Positions 9,218-17,915 of a stretch of 52,896 nucleotides of DNA are shown piece after piece. Where the stretch lies: positions 1 through 52,896 of the forward strand of contig JAJZAN010000012.1 of NCBI GenBank assembly GCA_021799435.1. The letters run 5' to 3'. Origin of the DNA: Bacillota bacterium. Lineage in GTDB: Bacteria > Bacillota > Sulfobacillia > Sulfobacillales > Sulfobacillaceae. Position 1 is the first letter of the stretch. Each line of letters opens with the position of its first letter. Made by a program: the position numbers and the translations under genes. The notes beneath the pieces were generated by a model. That model was not told the DNA's origin. It was given only the letters and a program-made list of their open reading frames with translations, and searched no databases.

Positions 9218-10030
9218 CTAAAGTGATTCTGACGGCAGCCAAATGGAGCAGTTTCGCATGCTGTCCAAGGACCCATTGACGGTAAACGTCCCGGACTCGA
9301 TGAGACACCGAATGCGCCAGAAGATCAGCGCATCGTTCATGATCTGGGGATGTCGTCCCAAACATTCGCCGACCAGCCGCACGGCGGAAAGGGGTTGTTG
9401 ACGACGAAGCAGGCCGTGGGCCTGCTCGATAATGAAGGGATCCCAATAATCCACCCCAACGGTCTCGACATGGCCATTCGTGATATGGCGCAAGTAGCCG
9501 CGGCTGTCGACCAGCCGGTGCCAGCGCGCGATGGCGTCAGCCCGAGCAGATTGGGACAACGGAATGGCGTGATCCTGCAGTGCCGCGAGCTTATCCAAGA
9601 CAATCTCGCCGGTATATTTGATGAAGTACTGGACATCGGCAGTATTATACACACGCGCATAAGCCTGGTTGACGTTAATGACTGACACCGGGGCCGTCGC
9701 CGGCAAATACGCGATCACCCCTAAGTATCCGGTCATCTCGGCCGGGTTCTCGGCTGCCCAAATGACGACCGCGTCATCGGCACTTCTGGACTGCAGCCAT
9801 GTGCGGAACTGGTGCCAGCTCCGCTTCAGGCGTTCCAAGTACCTTGGGTCAGGGGGAGCGAGCACCTGGGTCCACCACTGGACGCGATCCTCCCCCGTCT
9901 CCTGGCTTAGCATGTCGCCGAGCGGCCCGGAACTTAAATCGTCGGCCAACGCCACGACCGGATCGGGCAACGCTAATAATTGCATGGCTGCTTGGATAGA
10001 CTGCCCAAAGACCACATGAGTTTTCTGCAT
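9218..10030 (-). CDS. DUF1835 domain-containing protein
   Basis: A 270-residue soluble protein. The N-terminal HVVFGQSIQAAMQLL and the following ALADDLSSGPLGDML match the DUF1835 pattern (conserved GxS and DDLSxGPL). The C-terminal half is probably the DUF3658-type partner domain. Biochemical function of the family is not known to me. The start is ATG 10030: AGGAG lies 7 nt upstream, whereas the ATG six codons earlier lacks a site. It is transcribed leftwards, away from the lipoprotein gene cluster by 155-350 bp. Confidence 0.7.
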   Translation of the reverse strand: MQKTHVVFGQSIQAAMQLLALPDPVVALADDLSSGPLGDMLSQETGEDRVQWWTQVLAPPDPRYLERLKRSWHQFRTWLQSRSADDAVVIWAAENPAEMTGYLGVIAYLPATAPVSVINVNQAYARVYNTADVQYFIKYTGEIVLDKLAALQDHAIPLSQSARADAIARWHRLVDSRGYLRHITNGHVETVGVDYWDPFIIEQAHGLLRRQQPLSAVRLVGECLGRHPQIMNDALIFWRIRCLIESGTFTVNGSLDSMRNCSIWLPSESL

Positions 10031-10185
10031 GCGACGACTCCTATTCAAGAATGGGTCCGTTCACCCGACGGACCTGCAACGTTGGACACATCAATGACCG
10101 AGATGGCTGGCCATGGTGAAAGCACCATGGCATTTGTATTCGGACTGGTTCTGACCTTCAGCCCCCGAGTCCGGACCTACCCCTT

Positions 10186-10365
10186 TCAAATGATTTCTCG
10201 GTTCTTACGGGCCAATCCTTCCGGGAGATTCACCTCCGAAACAGCCTGATTAACTCCATAAGCCAACTTTCCCGCCATGACGGGATGCGGCGGCCCATCC
10301 CGGCCCAAAACAAGCAAGATCGTGATGTGGTAGCGGTTCCGCTGGGCTACGCGGCCCGACCACAA
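10186..10365 (-). CDS. possible small protein
   Basis: A 59-codon frame from TTG 10365, just after the stop of the lipoprotein gene on the same strand. AGAGGAT lies about 10 nt upstream, overlapping that stop. The sequence reads like a real protein (RNRYHITILLVLGRD, then PEGLARKNREII) but I recognise no family. It could equally be the tail of an older gene joined by rearrangement, since the open frame runs back inside the lipoprotein gene in another frame. Confidence 0.3.
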   Translation of the reverse strand: MWSGRVAQRNRYHITILLVLGRDGPPHPVMAGKLAYGVNQAVSEVNLPEGLARKNREII

Positions 10366-10379
10366 TACAACACTATCCT

Positions 10380-11654
10380 CTATGGCGACGTTTTCAGGGC
10401 CTTCCACGTACGACCTCCATCCTGCGTTTCCCACACGAGACCGCCGCCGGCTCTCTGGGTCACCGCGAAGGCCGTGGTGGACGAGACGTCGTCCAATGCT
10501 TTCACCTGACGCAGGGGCAGCGAGTGTACTGAAAGGGGTCGCCAAGATCGGCCGCCGTTGGCGGTTTCATAGAGCGTCGCCCCCGTAATCGAACCCTGAC
10601 CATTCGTGGTCTTCGCCAGGTACAACCCGAAGTTCATCGTCGCGAACGACCAGAGAGGACCGCCGAGCTGGGTGGTGAACGGCAGCAACGTCCCCATGGT
10701 CCATGTCCGGCCGCCGTCATGAGTGGCATAGGTCGCAATCTCCGTATTGTTGGCTTCCACCGCCATCAGCCCATCTTGGGCATTGAAGAACGTGGGCGCG
10801 AAGGTCCAGTTCAAGACCTCGCCGGCCCGGACTGCGAGCGGAACCCGGTGCCAGTTGTTGCCTCCGTCCATGGTTCGCCACAGCATCGCACTTTCGGCCG
10901 TTTGCCCCGTCTGGCCGCCTGTGATAAAACCCTCGCGGGACGAGGCGAACGCAACCCCGCTCTTGTCTCCGAACACGGGAATGGGGTGCGCCGACTTCGG
11001 ATGCGCATGGGGTTGGGCCATCATTTGCGAAGTGACACTGGAGGGCAGCAGAGTCCATGTCTTCCCGCCATCGACGGTGGCGTCCAGCACCATACTTTCC
11101 GTGCCAGAGGCACCCGCCATGTCGGTCGCCATCCACGCGGCTCGGCCGGACGTCGTGGCGATAAAGGCAATGCCGTCGTTATGAGGGGGAGCGGCCGTCC
11201 GATTCCAATGGACTCCATGCATGGTGGTGACCCAGGCTGAGAAGGGCGGCTTCTGGGTGAGGTTGGTCGCGACCGCTGCCCAGGCCACGTTTTTTGAAAC
11301 AAGGTGAACGGTCAACGTCGCATCCCGGGGGAGTGGCGAGGGCGTTTCCACGCTCCAGTGCTGCCCGCCATCTTGGGTCCACCAAACGGCGTCTTGACTC
11401 CATACCCACCCGACCGACGGCGACACCATGTCGATAGATTGCGGGTTGAAGGGACCGGCAAGTGCGGTGGACCCGCGCGGACGGCCGGATCTCTTGGATG
11501 GACGATGATTCGCGACGCGGGCGCTCGTGGCCCGGACGGTCTTGTGCGTGGATTGTCGCTGCGCGGCGGGTGTCGTTTGGGTGCCGCACCCTGCCAAGGC
11601 TGCGGCGCTCATCAGGATAATGGCGCCGCTGATAGTCCACTGTTTCATGGCCAT
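10380..11654 (-). CDS. lipoprotein with BNR/Asp-box beta-propeller repeats
   Basis: A predicted exported lipoprotein of 424 residues. A hydrophobic signal ends in the lipobox AALAGC (Cys23), followed by a basic, Ser/Thr-rich linker to about residue 65. The rest carries recurring Asp-box-like units: WWTQDGGQHW, DATVDGGKTW, WRTMDGGNNWH, YATHDGGRTW, YETANGGRSW and WETQDGGRTW. Such S/T-x-D/N-G-G-x-x-W turns mark sialidase, Ycf48 or sortilin-like propellers. Six repeats over 340 residues fit one propeller. No sialidase catalytic set is visible, so a binding or scaffold role on the outer face of the membrane is more likely. ATG 11654 has AAGGGA 5-6 nt upstream. Confidence 0.8.
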   Translation of the reverse strand: MAMKQWTISGAIILMSAAALAGCGTQTTPAAQRQSTHKTVRATSARVANHRPSKRSGRPRGSTALAGPFNPQSIDMVSPSVGWVWSQDAVWWTQDGGQHWSVETPSPLPRDATLTVHLVSKNVAWAAVATNLTQKPPFSAWVTTMHGVHWNRTAAPPHNDGIAFIATTSGRAAWMATDMAGASGTESMVLDATVDGGKTWTLLPSSVTSQMMAQPHAHPKSAHPIPVFGDKSGVAFASSREGFITGGQTGQTAESAMLWRTMDGGNNWHRVPLAVRAGEVLNWTFAPTFFNAQDGLMAVEANNTEIATYATHDGGRTWTMGTLLPFTTQLGGPLWSFATMNFGLYLAKTTNGQGSITGATLYETANGGRSWRPLSVHSLPLRQVKALDDVSSTTAFAVTQRAGGGLVWETQDGGRTWKALKTSP

Positions 11655-12216
11655 ACAGTCCCTTCGCTTATCTCACTGATACAACGCCACTTCGAGCATG
11701 CAGTTACCCGAGAGCACAGGACGATGGCGCATTACTTCAGCCCTCATGCGTATTCGCCCCCGATCCGGGATGCCCGGCAAGAAGACACCAATGCGGAACT
11801 TTTCAAGGCAGAACGTCCGCATGACCATGGAGGAGCTCAAGGCCACCCACCAAACGCCCCACGTCAAAGAGCGAGCGGATGGATGGCGTGGGTCCGATGT
11901 CATCGAGCACGCCGCCGGTCACTCCGGGACGTAAAGTGGTCGCGCAAAACCGAACCGAAAGGATCCAACTGCCGAATCCCATAGCGGCGGCAAAGCCCCG
12001 TCAACAGGCCCGGATGGACGCGATCGGCAGGCGTTCAGGAATATTCACGGTCTGCGGCATATGACGTCCCTCCTTCAGCGACCTCAGCATAGGGAGCGTG
12101 GCAAGTTGAGTCTCTGGTGACGTTTGTGCCGGGCTATGCGGGCCAAATGAAACGAAAGGGCTCCGGATGTCGTTATGATCGGCAGTATCTGGCCAGAATC
12201 AGAAGCGGGGGATAGT
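11655..12216. other. gene-poor stretch between divergent lipoprotein genes
   Basis: Apart from the broken small frame listed at 11803-12060 I see no gene here. Short open frames on the plus strand (for example from 11698 and 11879) have no family resemblance. The last 100 bp form the leader of the gene at 12217. Confidence 0.4.
11803..12060 (-). pseudogene. broken small gene with a strong ribosome binding site
   Basis: On the minus strand AAGGAGGG (12068-12075) lies 7 nt before ATG 12060, one of the best ribosome binding sites in the window. The frame reads MPQTVNIPERLPIASIRAC and then meets TGA at 12001-12003. The same frame then stays open for 65 more codons, to TGA at 11803-11805. Either this is a nonsense-mutated gene of about 85 codons, or a genuine 19-residue peptide. 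I recognise no family. It is divergent from the lipoprotein gene at 12217. Confidence 0.35.
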
Positions 12217-13434
12217 GTGAAACCAATTATGTGGGGTGTTGTGGGCTTGGCCATGGTTTCGACCGCGGCAGGTTGTGGTTCGCTGACCGCCCAAGGCCCG
12301 CGTTCAGTACCGCTAGCTGTCATCAGTTACGATTCCAGTATAAAATCCGTTGGCACCGCGTGGCCTAGCGCCGCGGCCCGCTGGTCTCCGTCCGGTCGGC
12401 AGTTCGCGTTCAGTGTCAATCCCCAAACGGGCACCGCCATCGTGGGACTTACTGCTTCGCTGCGCACTCGCCAAGAGCAGTTGGGTCCAGGTCGCCACAT
12501 CGTCGCGTTGACCGCCCACTACGCCATAGTCGCATCAGCGTCCGATAGGCGCGATTGGCTCTATCCGCTAATTGGCAACCGCTTGGGGAATCCCGTGGCA
12601 TGGAACGCTCCCACCGACACATGGCAGACGTGGGTGCAGACCCGTCAGGGACCGGCCATTGTGACGGGTGGCTATCACTCGCAGAAGGCGGCATTGACCG
12701 AATCCACTGGAGATCGAATTCCGCTTTCGGGAAGCCAAGTGTTCGTGTCTCCCGATGGCAAGTACGGAGCCGTGACCGGTGGAACCCGGCTTTCTCGCAA
12801 CGTCGCCAGTCCTGGGGCGTTCGCTCCCAGTCGATACCAACCGAGCCCGGTCACCACCCCCATCACGGTGTGGAATTTTGATGCCATCACGCCACGCCCC
12901 ATGGTGACCATTCACCTGCCCGCCGTTCACCTGCCGAAAGCGGCCGGCGGTGCCTTAGTGGGGTACCTGGAGTTTTCGCCGAACGAGCAATATCTTGCGG
13001 TATTGGTCACAGGCAACGACGGTGTCGGACCGAAACTTGTCGGAAAAACCTTCATTTATGAGGTGAGTTCTGGGGAGTTGGTGGGCACCGCCCCGTACGG
13101 CAATGGGATGATGTGGGCTTTGGACTCACAGGGTCTGTGGCTGGGGACGCCGCTGCCACAGGGACAGGGCAGGGATCGGTTGGTGAACATTCACGGGGCC
13201 ACTCTGTGGACCTGGCCTGACGGCAGGAGCCAGGGCGTCGTGTCTCCGGTGTCCGGACAAGCGCTGGTGGTGGTGCACCGGGGGCATCTAGCTGTGTGGA
13301 ACAAGAACCGAGGGTTTACCTCTCTCGCGCATCTCCGCACGTATCCTCCGAACACCGCCGTCCAAGCGCCGGGCGGGGCTGGCATTTTGATGAACGTGGG
13401 AGGTGAGATGCTCTATTGGGGGGCCAAGTCATAA
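12217..13434 (+). CDS. lipoprotein with WD40-like beta-propeller
   Basis: Predicted surface lipoprotein of 405 residues. The start is GTG 12217 (VKPIMWGVVGLAM...), which puts a signal helix directly before the lipobox STAAGC; the upstream ATG at 12175 would add a non-signal tail. The mature part has propeller-like strands (RWSPSGRQFAFSVN near residue 55, VFVSPDGKYGAV near 190, YLEFSPNEQYLAVLV near 255). These resemble TolB/WD40-type repeats. No catalytic motif is visible. It pairs in context with the Asp-box lipoprotein encoded divergently. Role unknown; perhaps sensing or scaffolding outside the membrane. Confidence 0.7.
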   Translation: MKPIMWGVVGLAMVSTAAGCGSLTAQGPRSVPLAVISYDSSIKSVGTAWPSAAARWSPSGRQFAFSVNPQTGTAIVGLTASLRTRQEQLGPGRHIVALTAHYAIVASASDRRDWLYPLIGNRLGNPVAWNAPTDTWQTWVQTRQGPAIVTGGYHSQKAALTESTGDRIPLSGSQVFVSPDGKYGAVTGGTRLSRNVASPGAFAPSRYQPSPVTTPITVWNFDAITPRPMVTIHLPAVHLPKAAGGALVGYLEFSPNEQYLAVLVTGNDGVGPKLVGKTFIYEVSSGELVGTAPYGNGMMWALDSQGLWLGTPLPQGQGRDRLVNIHGATLWTWPDGRSQGVVSPVSGQALVVVHRGHLAVWNKNRGFTSLAHLRTYPPNTAVQAPGGAGILMNVGGEMLYWGAKS

Positions 13435-13482
13435 GGGAAGGAGTTCACGCTTCTTTCCAGCGAGCGGCCGAATGCCGTTCCG

Positions 13483-14010
13483 TCAGGGCCCCTGGCGGGG
13501 GCTATAATGCTCGGAATAGGTCACCACGCGCCACTGGCCGTTCATCCGACGGAAAAAGGCGGCACCTGCTTCTCCGTTGATAACGGGTGTGGCGTGGGCG
13601 CCTTGCGCAAAGGCTACAGTGGCTCGCCAGGTGGCTCGGGCCCAGGGACCCAACGCCACGACAGACTGAAGGTGCACGCGGACACGCTCGCGGGTAATGC
13701 GTTCGGATCGGATCACGCGCATCGTGACGTCATAAATGTGACGGTCTCTGGCGTATAGCGGCGACCCCGGTACAAAGGTTCTCGCCAGGTCTTGCGATTC
13801 GGCCTTCCACAAGCGACGCTTCATGGTGGGCGAGGGAACGTGCCCTAACGGAAGCACGTGGGTTGAAAGAACTACAGGATTTTCCAAGGACAGCATCCGT
13901 TGCAGGACCGGCTGGACTGCCGATCGGGCTTGATCGGTGCTGATGGCCACGCCGCTGGCAATCGCCAACGCGCCCAAGATACTGACAGACGCTATTGCCC
14001 CCAAACGCAT
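13483..14010 (-). CDS. secreted or membrane-anchored hypothetical protein
   Basis: A 175-residue protein with one N-terminal hydrophobic helix (GAIASVSILGALAIASGVAI), read as a signal anchor or signal peptide. The remainder is a basic, soluble domain ending in AAFFRRMNGQWRVVTYSEHY. That ending is reminiscent of NTF2-like or DUF4829-type extracellular domains, but similarity is too weak to name a family. I start it at ATG 14010, with GAAGGGA 8 nt upstream; the frame is open to 14088. It converges on the lipoprotein gene at 12217-13434 with a 48-bp gap in which no terminator is obvious. Confidence 0.6.
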   Translation of the reverse strand: MRLGAIASVSILGALAIASGVAISTDQARSAVQPVLQRMLSLENPVVLSTHVLPLGHVPSPTMKRRLWKAESQDLARTFVPGSPLYARDRHIYDVTMRVIRSERITRERVRVHLQSVVALGPWARATWRATVAFAQGAHATPVINGEAGAAFFRRMNGQWRVVTYSEHYSPRQGP

Positions 14011-14186
14011 CGCACTATCCCTTCTCTCTATCAGCATGACGGGTACGGCCGACCGAATGTTGCCGCTCATGATTGGGTTGCTGGACATGTGTAGGAAAAA
14101 CCCGGGCGCCAGACTTCCTCCCCTTGGTTTGCGGGCATGATGGGGCCGTTAGATCCATATCTTGCATGAAGGGGGTGAATCGCCTA

Positions 14187-14966
14187 GTGACGAACGAAGG
14201 GGCTCGTGTGTTGGTGACGGGCGGAACGCGGGGGATCGGATTTGCGGTGGCCCACCAGATTGTGCGTCAAGGCGGCCGAGTCATGTTGGTTGGAACTGAT
14301 GCCGAACGCGCCCAAGAGGCGGCGGCGTCGCTTGCCGCCCCGGGCCGGGTCTTCAGCATGGGTTGCCGGATTGAGGGCAATGAGCGCCAATCTCGTCGAC
14401 TAGTGGAGGCGGCTGTAGAGTCGCTGGGTGAACTCACTGGCGTGGTGAACGCCGCCGGTGGAGCGACGGTTGGGCACGCCCTGGATCTGAGTTGGTCACG
14501 GTGGAAAGAGGACGTGGACACAAAGCTATGGGGATACTTTGCCCTTATGAGAGCCGCCGTGCCTCACTTGGCATCACCGGGGGGCGTCATTGTGAATATC
14601 TTGGGCGTGGCTGGAAAAGATCCCAACCCCCGTCTCGCACCAGGAACGGTGATAAACGGCGCCCTGCGGGGATTGACAAAAATTTTGGCGGACGATTTGG
14701 CGCCGCGGGGGATCCGCGTGTTGGCCGTGAATCCCGGAGCCACCGAAACCGATTTGCTTCGCGAGATGGCTCAAGGCTACGCGCGGCTGAACGGAGTGTC
14801 CACAGACGAGGCCTTGGCGGCCATGCGGTCTAGTGGACCCCTGGGGCGGCTGCCAACAGCCAGCGACATTGCCGCAGCTGTGGTATTTTTGATGTCTGAG
14901 GAGGCCGCCTTGATCACGGGCACCAGCCTCGACATTGACGGCGGAGTCCACCGCGGCCCCGCTTAG
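14187..14966 (+). CDS. SDR-fold protein lacking the catalytic Tyr and Lys
   Basis: A Rossmann-fold short-chain dehydrogenase/reductase homologue of about 259 residues. The cofactor motif TGGTRGIG (11-18) and the NNAG-equivalent NAAGG (88-92) are kept, as is the C-terminal NPGATETD. The catalytic set is not: the usual Ser in the INxSS strand is NILGVAG (137-143), and the YxxxK site reads GTVIN (Gly153, Asn157). It may therefore bind a nucleotide without classic reduction. I recall SDR subgroups with this kind of loss. I favour GTG 14187, preceded by AAGGGGGTGA; ATG 14166 or GTG 14175 are possible. The amidohydrolase starts 15 bp after its stop, so they share an operon. Confidence 0.75.
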   Translation: MTNEGARVLVTGGTRGIGFAVAHQIVRQGGRVMLVGTDAERAQEAAASLAAPGRVFSMGCRIEGNERQSRRLVEAAVESLGELTGVVNAAGGATVGHALDLSWSRWKEDVDTKLWGYFALMRAAVPHLASPGGVIVNILGVAGKDPNPRLAPGTVINGALRGLTKILADDLAPRGIRVLAVNPGATETDLLREMAQGYARLNGVSTDEALAAMRSSGPLGRLPTASDIAAAVVFLMSEEAALITGTSLDIDGGVHRGPA

Positions 14967-14981
14967 GATGGGGCGGATAGG

Positions 14982-16472
14982 ATGCGTACATTTTGGACTA
15001 ACCTGCGGACGTCGCACCCCGGGGTCACCACCATTGTCACGGGAAACGATCTTAACGGCACGATTCTGATGGTGGGTGGCAGCCATTTGCTAGAAGACCG
15101 CCGCCGGGACGATCGGGTGGAAGACCTGCAGGGCGGGTATGTGACTGCAGGCTTTTGGGACAGTCACTTTCATTTGACGGAGTACGGCCGCAGCTTTGGT
15201 CGTCTGCGATTCAGCGAGGGCGATACGCGGGAGGTGGTCCTGGGCCGCGTGGAGCAACACGCCCGCACAAAGCCTCCCGGAGAATGGATTATTGGCGCGG
15301 GGTGGAATCACGCCGCTCTTCAGGCAGATCCGGACAAGGAACGTTTGGACAGGGCAGGCCTGGGGCACCCCGTGTTGCTCATGAGCTTGGACTATCACAC
15401 CGCTTGGATTAACCAAGAAGCCCAGCGGAGGCTCGGTGTGACGGTCGGCCCGGAGGGAATCCTGCGCGAGACAGCGGCTTTCCATGCCCAGGAGGAAGCC
15501 ATGCGGTTGGATGCCACAGATCCCGCTGAACATGTCGCTCGGGGAATGCGGGAAGCCGCCAGGCTGGGATTGGTGGGAGTGACCACCATGGAAGATGTGG
15601 GTGGTCTGGCAGCACTACAATCGATACCTTCTGGCGCTGTCCGCATCCGCACTCAAGTTTTCCTGCGAGACGGGCACGCGGAGTGGCTTTTGGCCTCGGG
15701 ATTGAAGGCCGGATTCGGATCGGACTTTCTCCGCGTCATGGGTGTCAAGCTATTTATGGATGGCGCTCTGGGATCACACACCGCTTGGATGAAGCAACCC
15801 TATGCCGACCAATCCGATACGGTGGGGATGTCAGTGCTGCCGAAGGAACGATTACTCGGGATCTTGGAACGCTTGACAGAGCAGCAGGCGGTGGCAGCTG
15901 TGCATGCCATTGGAGACCGGGCTATCCATGAGGCATTGCTTGCGTTTAAGCGGTGGCCAGCCCAGTTAGGAAGCATGAAGAGCCGCCTTGAGCACGCGCA
16001 ACTGCTGGACGATGAAGATCTGGCTTTGTCAGCCCAAGGACCCGCGGCGCTGTCTCTGCAGCCATGCCACCTGCTGTTCGACAGGCCTATTGCTGACCAA
16101 AGCTGGGGCCCGCGGGGGCGACATGCCTTTCGCATCAAAGATATTTTAGGTGCACGAATCGACACGGTATTCGGGTCGGACGCCCCGATCGCGGACCCCA
16201 ATCCTCTGTGGGGACTGTGGGCAGCTGTGCATCGAGGGAGGCCCGGCGATACGCCGTGGTACCCCGAGCAGCGCATTTCTGTTCGCGAGGCCATCCAGGC
16301 CTACACGGAGAGCCCCGCTCGCATCGATGGCCGCCCATCCGGGCGCCTGGAGCCGGGATGCTGGGGCGACCTGACCGTCTGGTCGGAGGACCTCGAAGAG
16401 GCACTTATCCACAAGACACCCGAAGACATCCGGGTTGTTGCCACCATCGTGGGAGGTCGCCGATTGGTGTAA
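14982..16472 (+). CDS. YtcJ-type amidohydrolase (amidohydrolase_3)
   Basis: Metal-dependent hydrolase of 496 residues in the YtcJ/AtzF-like amidohydrolase superfamily, a TIM barrel with flanking beta domain. The metal motif is GFWDSHFHL (His62, His64). KLFMDGALGSHTAW carries the bridging Lys, HAIGDRA and EHAQLL supply further His ligands, and GSDAPI supplies the active-site Asp. The C-terminus closes with the usual GCWGDLTVW strand. Relatives hydrolyse formamides or N-acyl and cyclic amides; the substrate here is not predictable. ATG 14982 follows GGGGCGGATAGG. It is cotranscribed with the SDR-fold gene and points towards the zinc-finger and cox genes, suggesting one catabolic locus. Confidence 0.85.
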   Translation: MRTFWTNLRTSHPGVTTIVTGNDLNGTILMVGGSHLLEDRRRDDRVEDLQGGYVTAGFWDSHFHLTEYGRSFGRLRFSEGDTREVVLGRVEQHARTKPPGEWIIGAGWNHAALQADPDKERLDRAGLGHPVLLMSLDYHTAWINQEAQRRLGVTVGPEGILRETAAFHAQEEAMRLDATDPAEHVARGMREAARLGLVGVTTMEDVGGLAALQSIPSGAVRIRTQVFLRDGHAEWLLASGLKAGFGSDFLRVMGVKLFMDGALGSHTAWMKQPYADQSDTVGMSVLPKERLLGILERLTEQQAVAAVHAIGDRAIHEALLAFKRWPAQLGSMKSRLEHAQLLDDEDLALSAQGPAALSLQPCHLLFDRPIADQSWGPRGRHAFRIKDILGARIDTVFGSDAPIADPNPLWGLWAAVHRGRPGDTPWYPEQRISVREAIQAYTESPARIDGRPSGRLEPGCWGDLTVWSEDLEEALIHKTPEDIRVVATIVGGRRLV

Positions 16473-16625
16473 ATGCGTTGCCGCAATTCGACTAGAGGCA
16501 TGTCGATAATTGTGGATATTTTGGGGATAAGGGTGTGAAAAAACTGTGGATGCCCTGTGGGCAAAGGCAGGATTTGTCCTTCTGCAACGAGAAACTTGCC
16601 TCCAGTAGGAGGGAGGGTTTCGAAA

Positions 16626-16880
16626 GTGCTGGATGAGCGGTGTCCAACATGTGGATCCGAGGATGTGGTTACAACTGGGCCCCTGACGGTGGAGGGGCGC
16701 AGCGCATCGGTCACGGTGGTACAGGGGCGCCAGTGCACCTTATGCGGAAACCTGCAAGTGATAATCCCGCAAGCATTGTTAGTCCGCCTTTATCCACCTG
16801 GCGTCCGATACCTGACCGAGTCGCGGCGAACCCGGCTGCAGCATCGCCGTCGTGCGCGAGGCCATCAATTGGGTGTCTGA
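16626..16880 (+). CDS. YgiT-type zinc-finger protein
   Basis: An 84-residue protein with paired CPTCG (near residue 6) and CTLCG (near 38) knuckles spaced as in the YgiT/MqsA N-terminal zinc finger. In toxin-antitoxin modules that finger is fused to an HTH and pairs with MqsR. Here the basic tail (SRRTRLQHRRRARGHQ) replaces the HTH and no MqsR-like gene is adjacent. The start is GTG 16626 with AGGAGGGAGGG 8 nt upstream. It could be a small DNA- or metal-binding regulator of the following cox operon; that is inference from position only. Confidence 0.7.
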   Translation: MLDERCPTCGSEDVVTTGPLTVEGRSASVTVVQGRQCTLCGNLQVIIPQALLVRLYPPGVRYLTESRRTRLQHRRRARGHQLGV

Positions 16881-16960
16881 AGCATGCGGCGTATGAAGAG
16901 AGCGGCAGTTCGCGACGGCGGGCTGCCGCTTGATTTGTAGAAGGGGAAGGGCCAAACTCA

Positions 16961-16983
16961 AAGGAGGGCCGACAATGCCCTAA
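16961..16983 (+). promoter_or_regulatory. two-codon open frame ahead of coxD
   Basis: AAGGAGGG (16961-16968) is followed after 6 nt by ATG CCC TAA (16975-16983). Two bases later comes ATG 16986 of coxD in a different frame. The best ribosome binding site of the region thus serves a two-codon frame. It could feed ribosomes to coxD by reinitiation, or it may mark a single-base change. Confidence 0.4.
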
Positions 16984-16985
16984 GC

Positions 16986-17864
16986 ATGGGGTCACTCGTG
17001 GGTGGCCCGGGGGAGGTTCCCGTTATTACGCAGCAGTGGGCATGGAACGAAGTGTTGCAACGCGGGGGCTACTTGCCCAGCGAAGAGATTGCGTTGATGC
17101 TGGGGTTGGCGGCGGAGATGGGCCGTCCCCTCCTGTTGGAAGGTCCGTCGGGGAGCGGGAAAACCGCCGTAGCGTACGCGGCCGCGCACGGGCTAGGCGA
17201 GTCGGTCATTCGTCTGTCGTGCTATGAGGGTCTTGGGGCAAGCGAAGCCCTATACGATTGGAACTATCATGCTCAGTGGGCGGAATTAGCCGCCAACCGC
17301 GGGGCGGACCCCTTCCGAGAAGATTTTCTCATGGCGCGTCCGCTGCTCCAAGCTATTCGTAGCCCCTCGTCGGTGCTCCTCATTGACGAAGTGGATCGGG
17401 CCGATGAAGCATTCGAAGCCCTGCTTCTGGAGTATCTCAGTGAATTTCAGATTTCCATTCCAGAGCGCGGCACCGTCAAAGCGGACCATCCACCCCTGAC
17501 CATTCTGACGTCCAACCGCCAACGACCGCTGTCTGACGCGTTGAGGCGGCGGTGTGTTTATCTCTACGTTGATTGGCCAGACTTGGCGCGCGAGGAGGAG
17601 GTCGTGCATTTTCACGTTCCCGACTTGACTGAGGCGTTGGTACGGTCAGTGGTGGGAGCTGTACGCAAGGTGCGCGAATGGGACCTCATCAAACCGCCAG
17701 GTTTGTCGGAAACTATCGACTGGGCCGAGGCGACTCGCTTGCGTCAGGTGTCCTCTTGGAACCAAACATGGGTCGAACAGACGCTGGGTATTATTGTTAA
17801 GGACGCGCTGGACCTCGAGCGGGTCCGGCAACGCGTGGCCGAGTTGGTGGAGCCAGCCACGTGA
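16986..17864 (+). CDS. coxD: CoxD-like MoxR-family AAA+ ATPase
   Basis: AAA+ chaperone of the MoxR group, 292 residues. Walker A is GPSGSGKT (53-60), Walker B VLLIDEVDRAD, sensor I LTILTSNRQRPLSDALRRR. CoxD proteins unfold or remodel CoxL-type subunits so that the molybdenum centre can be completed. The gene lies directly upstream of coxE, coxM, coxS and coxL, which fits maturation of this hydroxylase. Start uncertain: ATG 16986 is 17 nt from AAGGAGGG; GGGGGAGG at about 17009-17016 followed by ITQQW suggests a possible later start. Cytoplasmic. The coxE frame continues in phase right after its TGA. Confidence 0.8.
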   Translation: MGSLVGGPGEVPVITQQWAWNEVLQRGGYLPSEEIALMLGLAAEMGRPLLLEGPSGSGKTAVAYAAAHGLGESVIRLSCYEGLGASEALYDWNYHAQWAELAANRGADPFREDFLMARPLLQAIRSPSSVLLIDEVDRADEAFEALLLEYLSEFQISIPERGTVKADHPPLTILTSNRQRPLSDALRRRCVYLYVDWPDLAREEEVVHFHVPDLTEALVRSVVGAVRKVREWDLIKPPGLSETIDWAEATRLRQVSSWNQTWVEQTLGIIVKDALDLERVRQRVAELVEPAT

Positions 17865-17915
17865 CTGGAGTCGGTCCCAGAGCCTGGGGTGCTGGGCGCA
17901 GAGGAGGCCCCGCCC

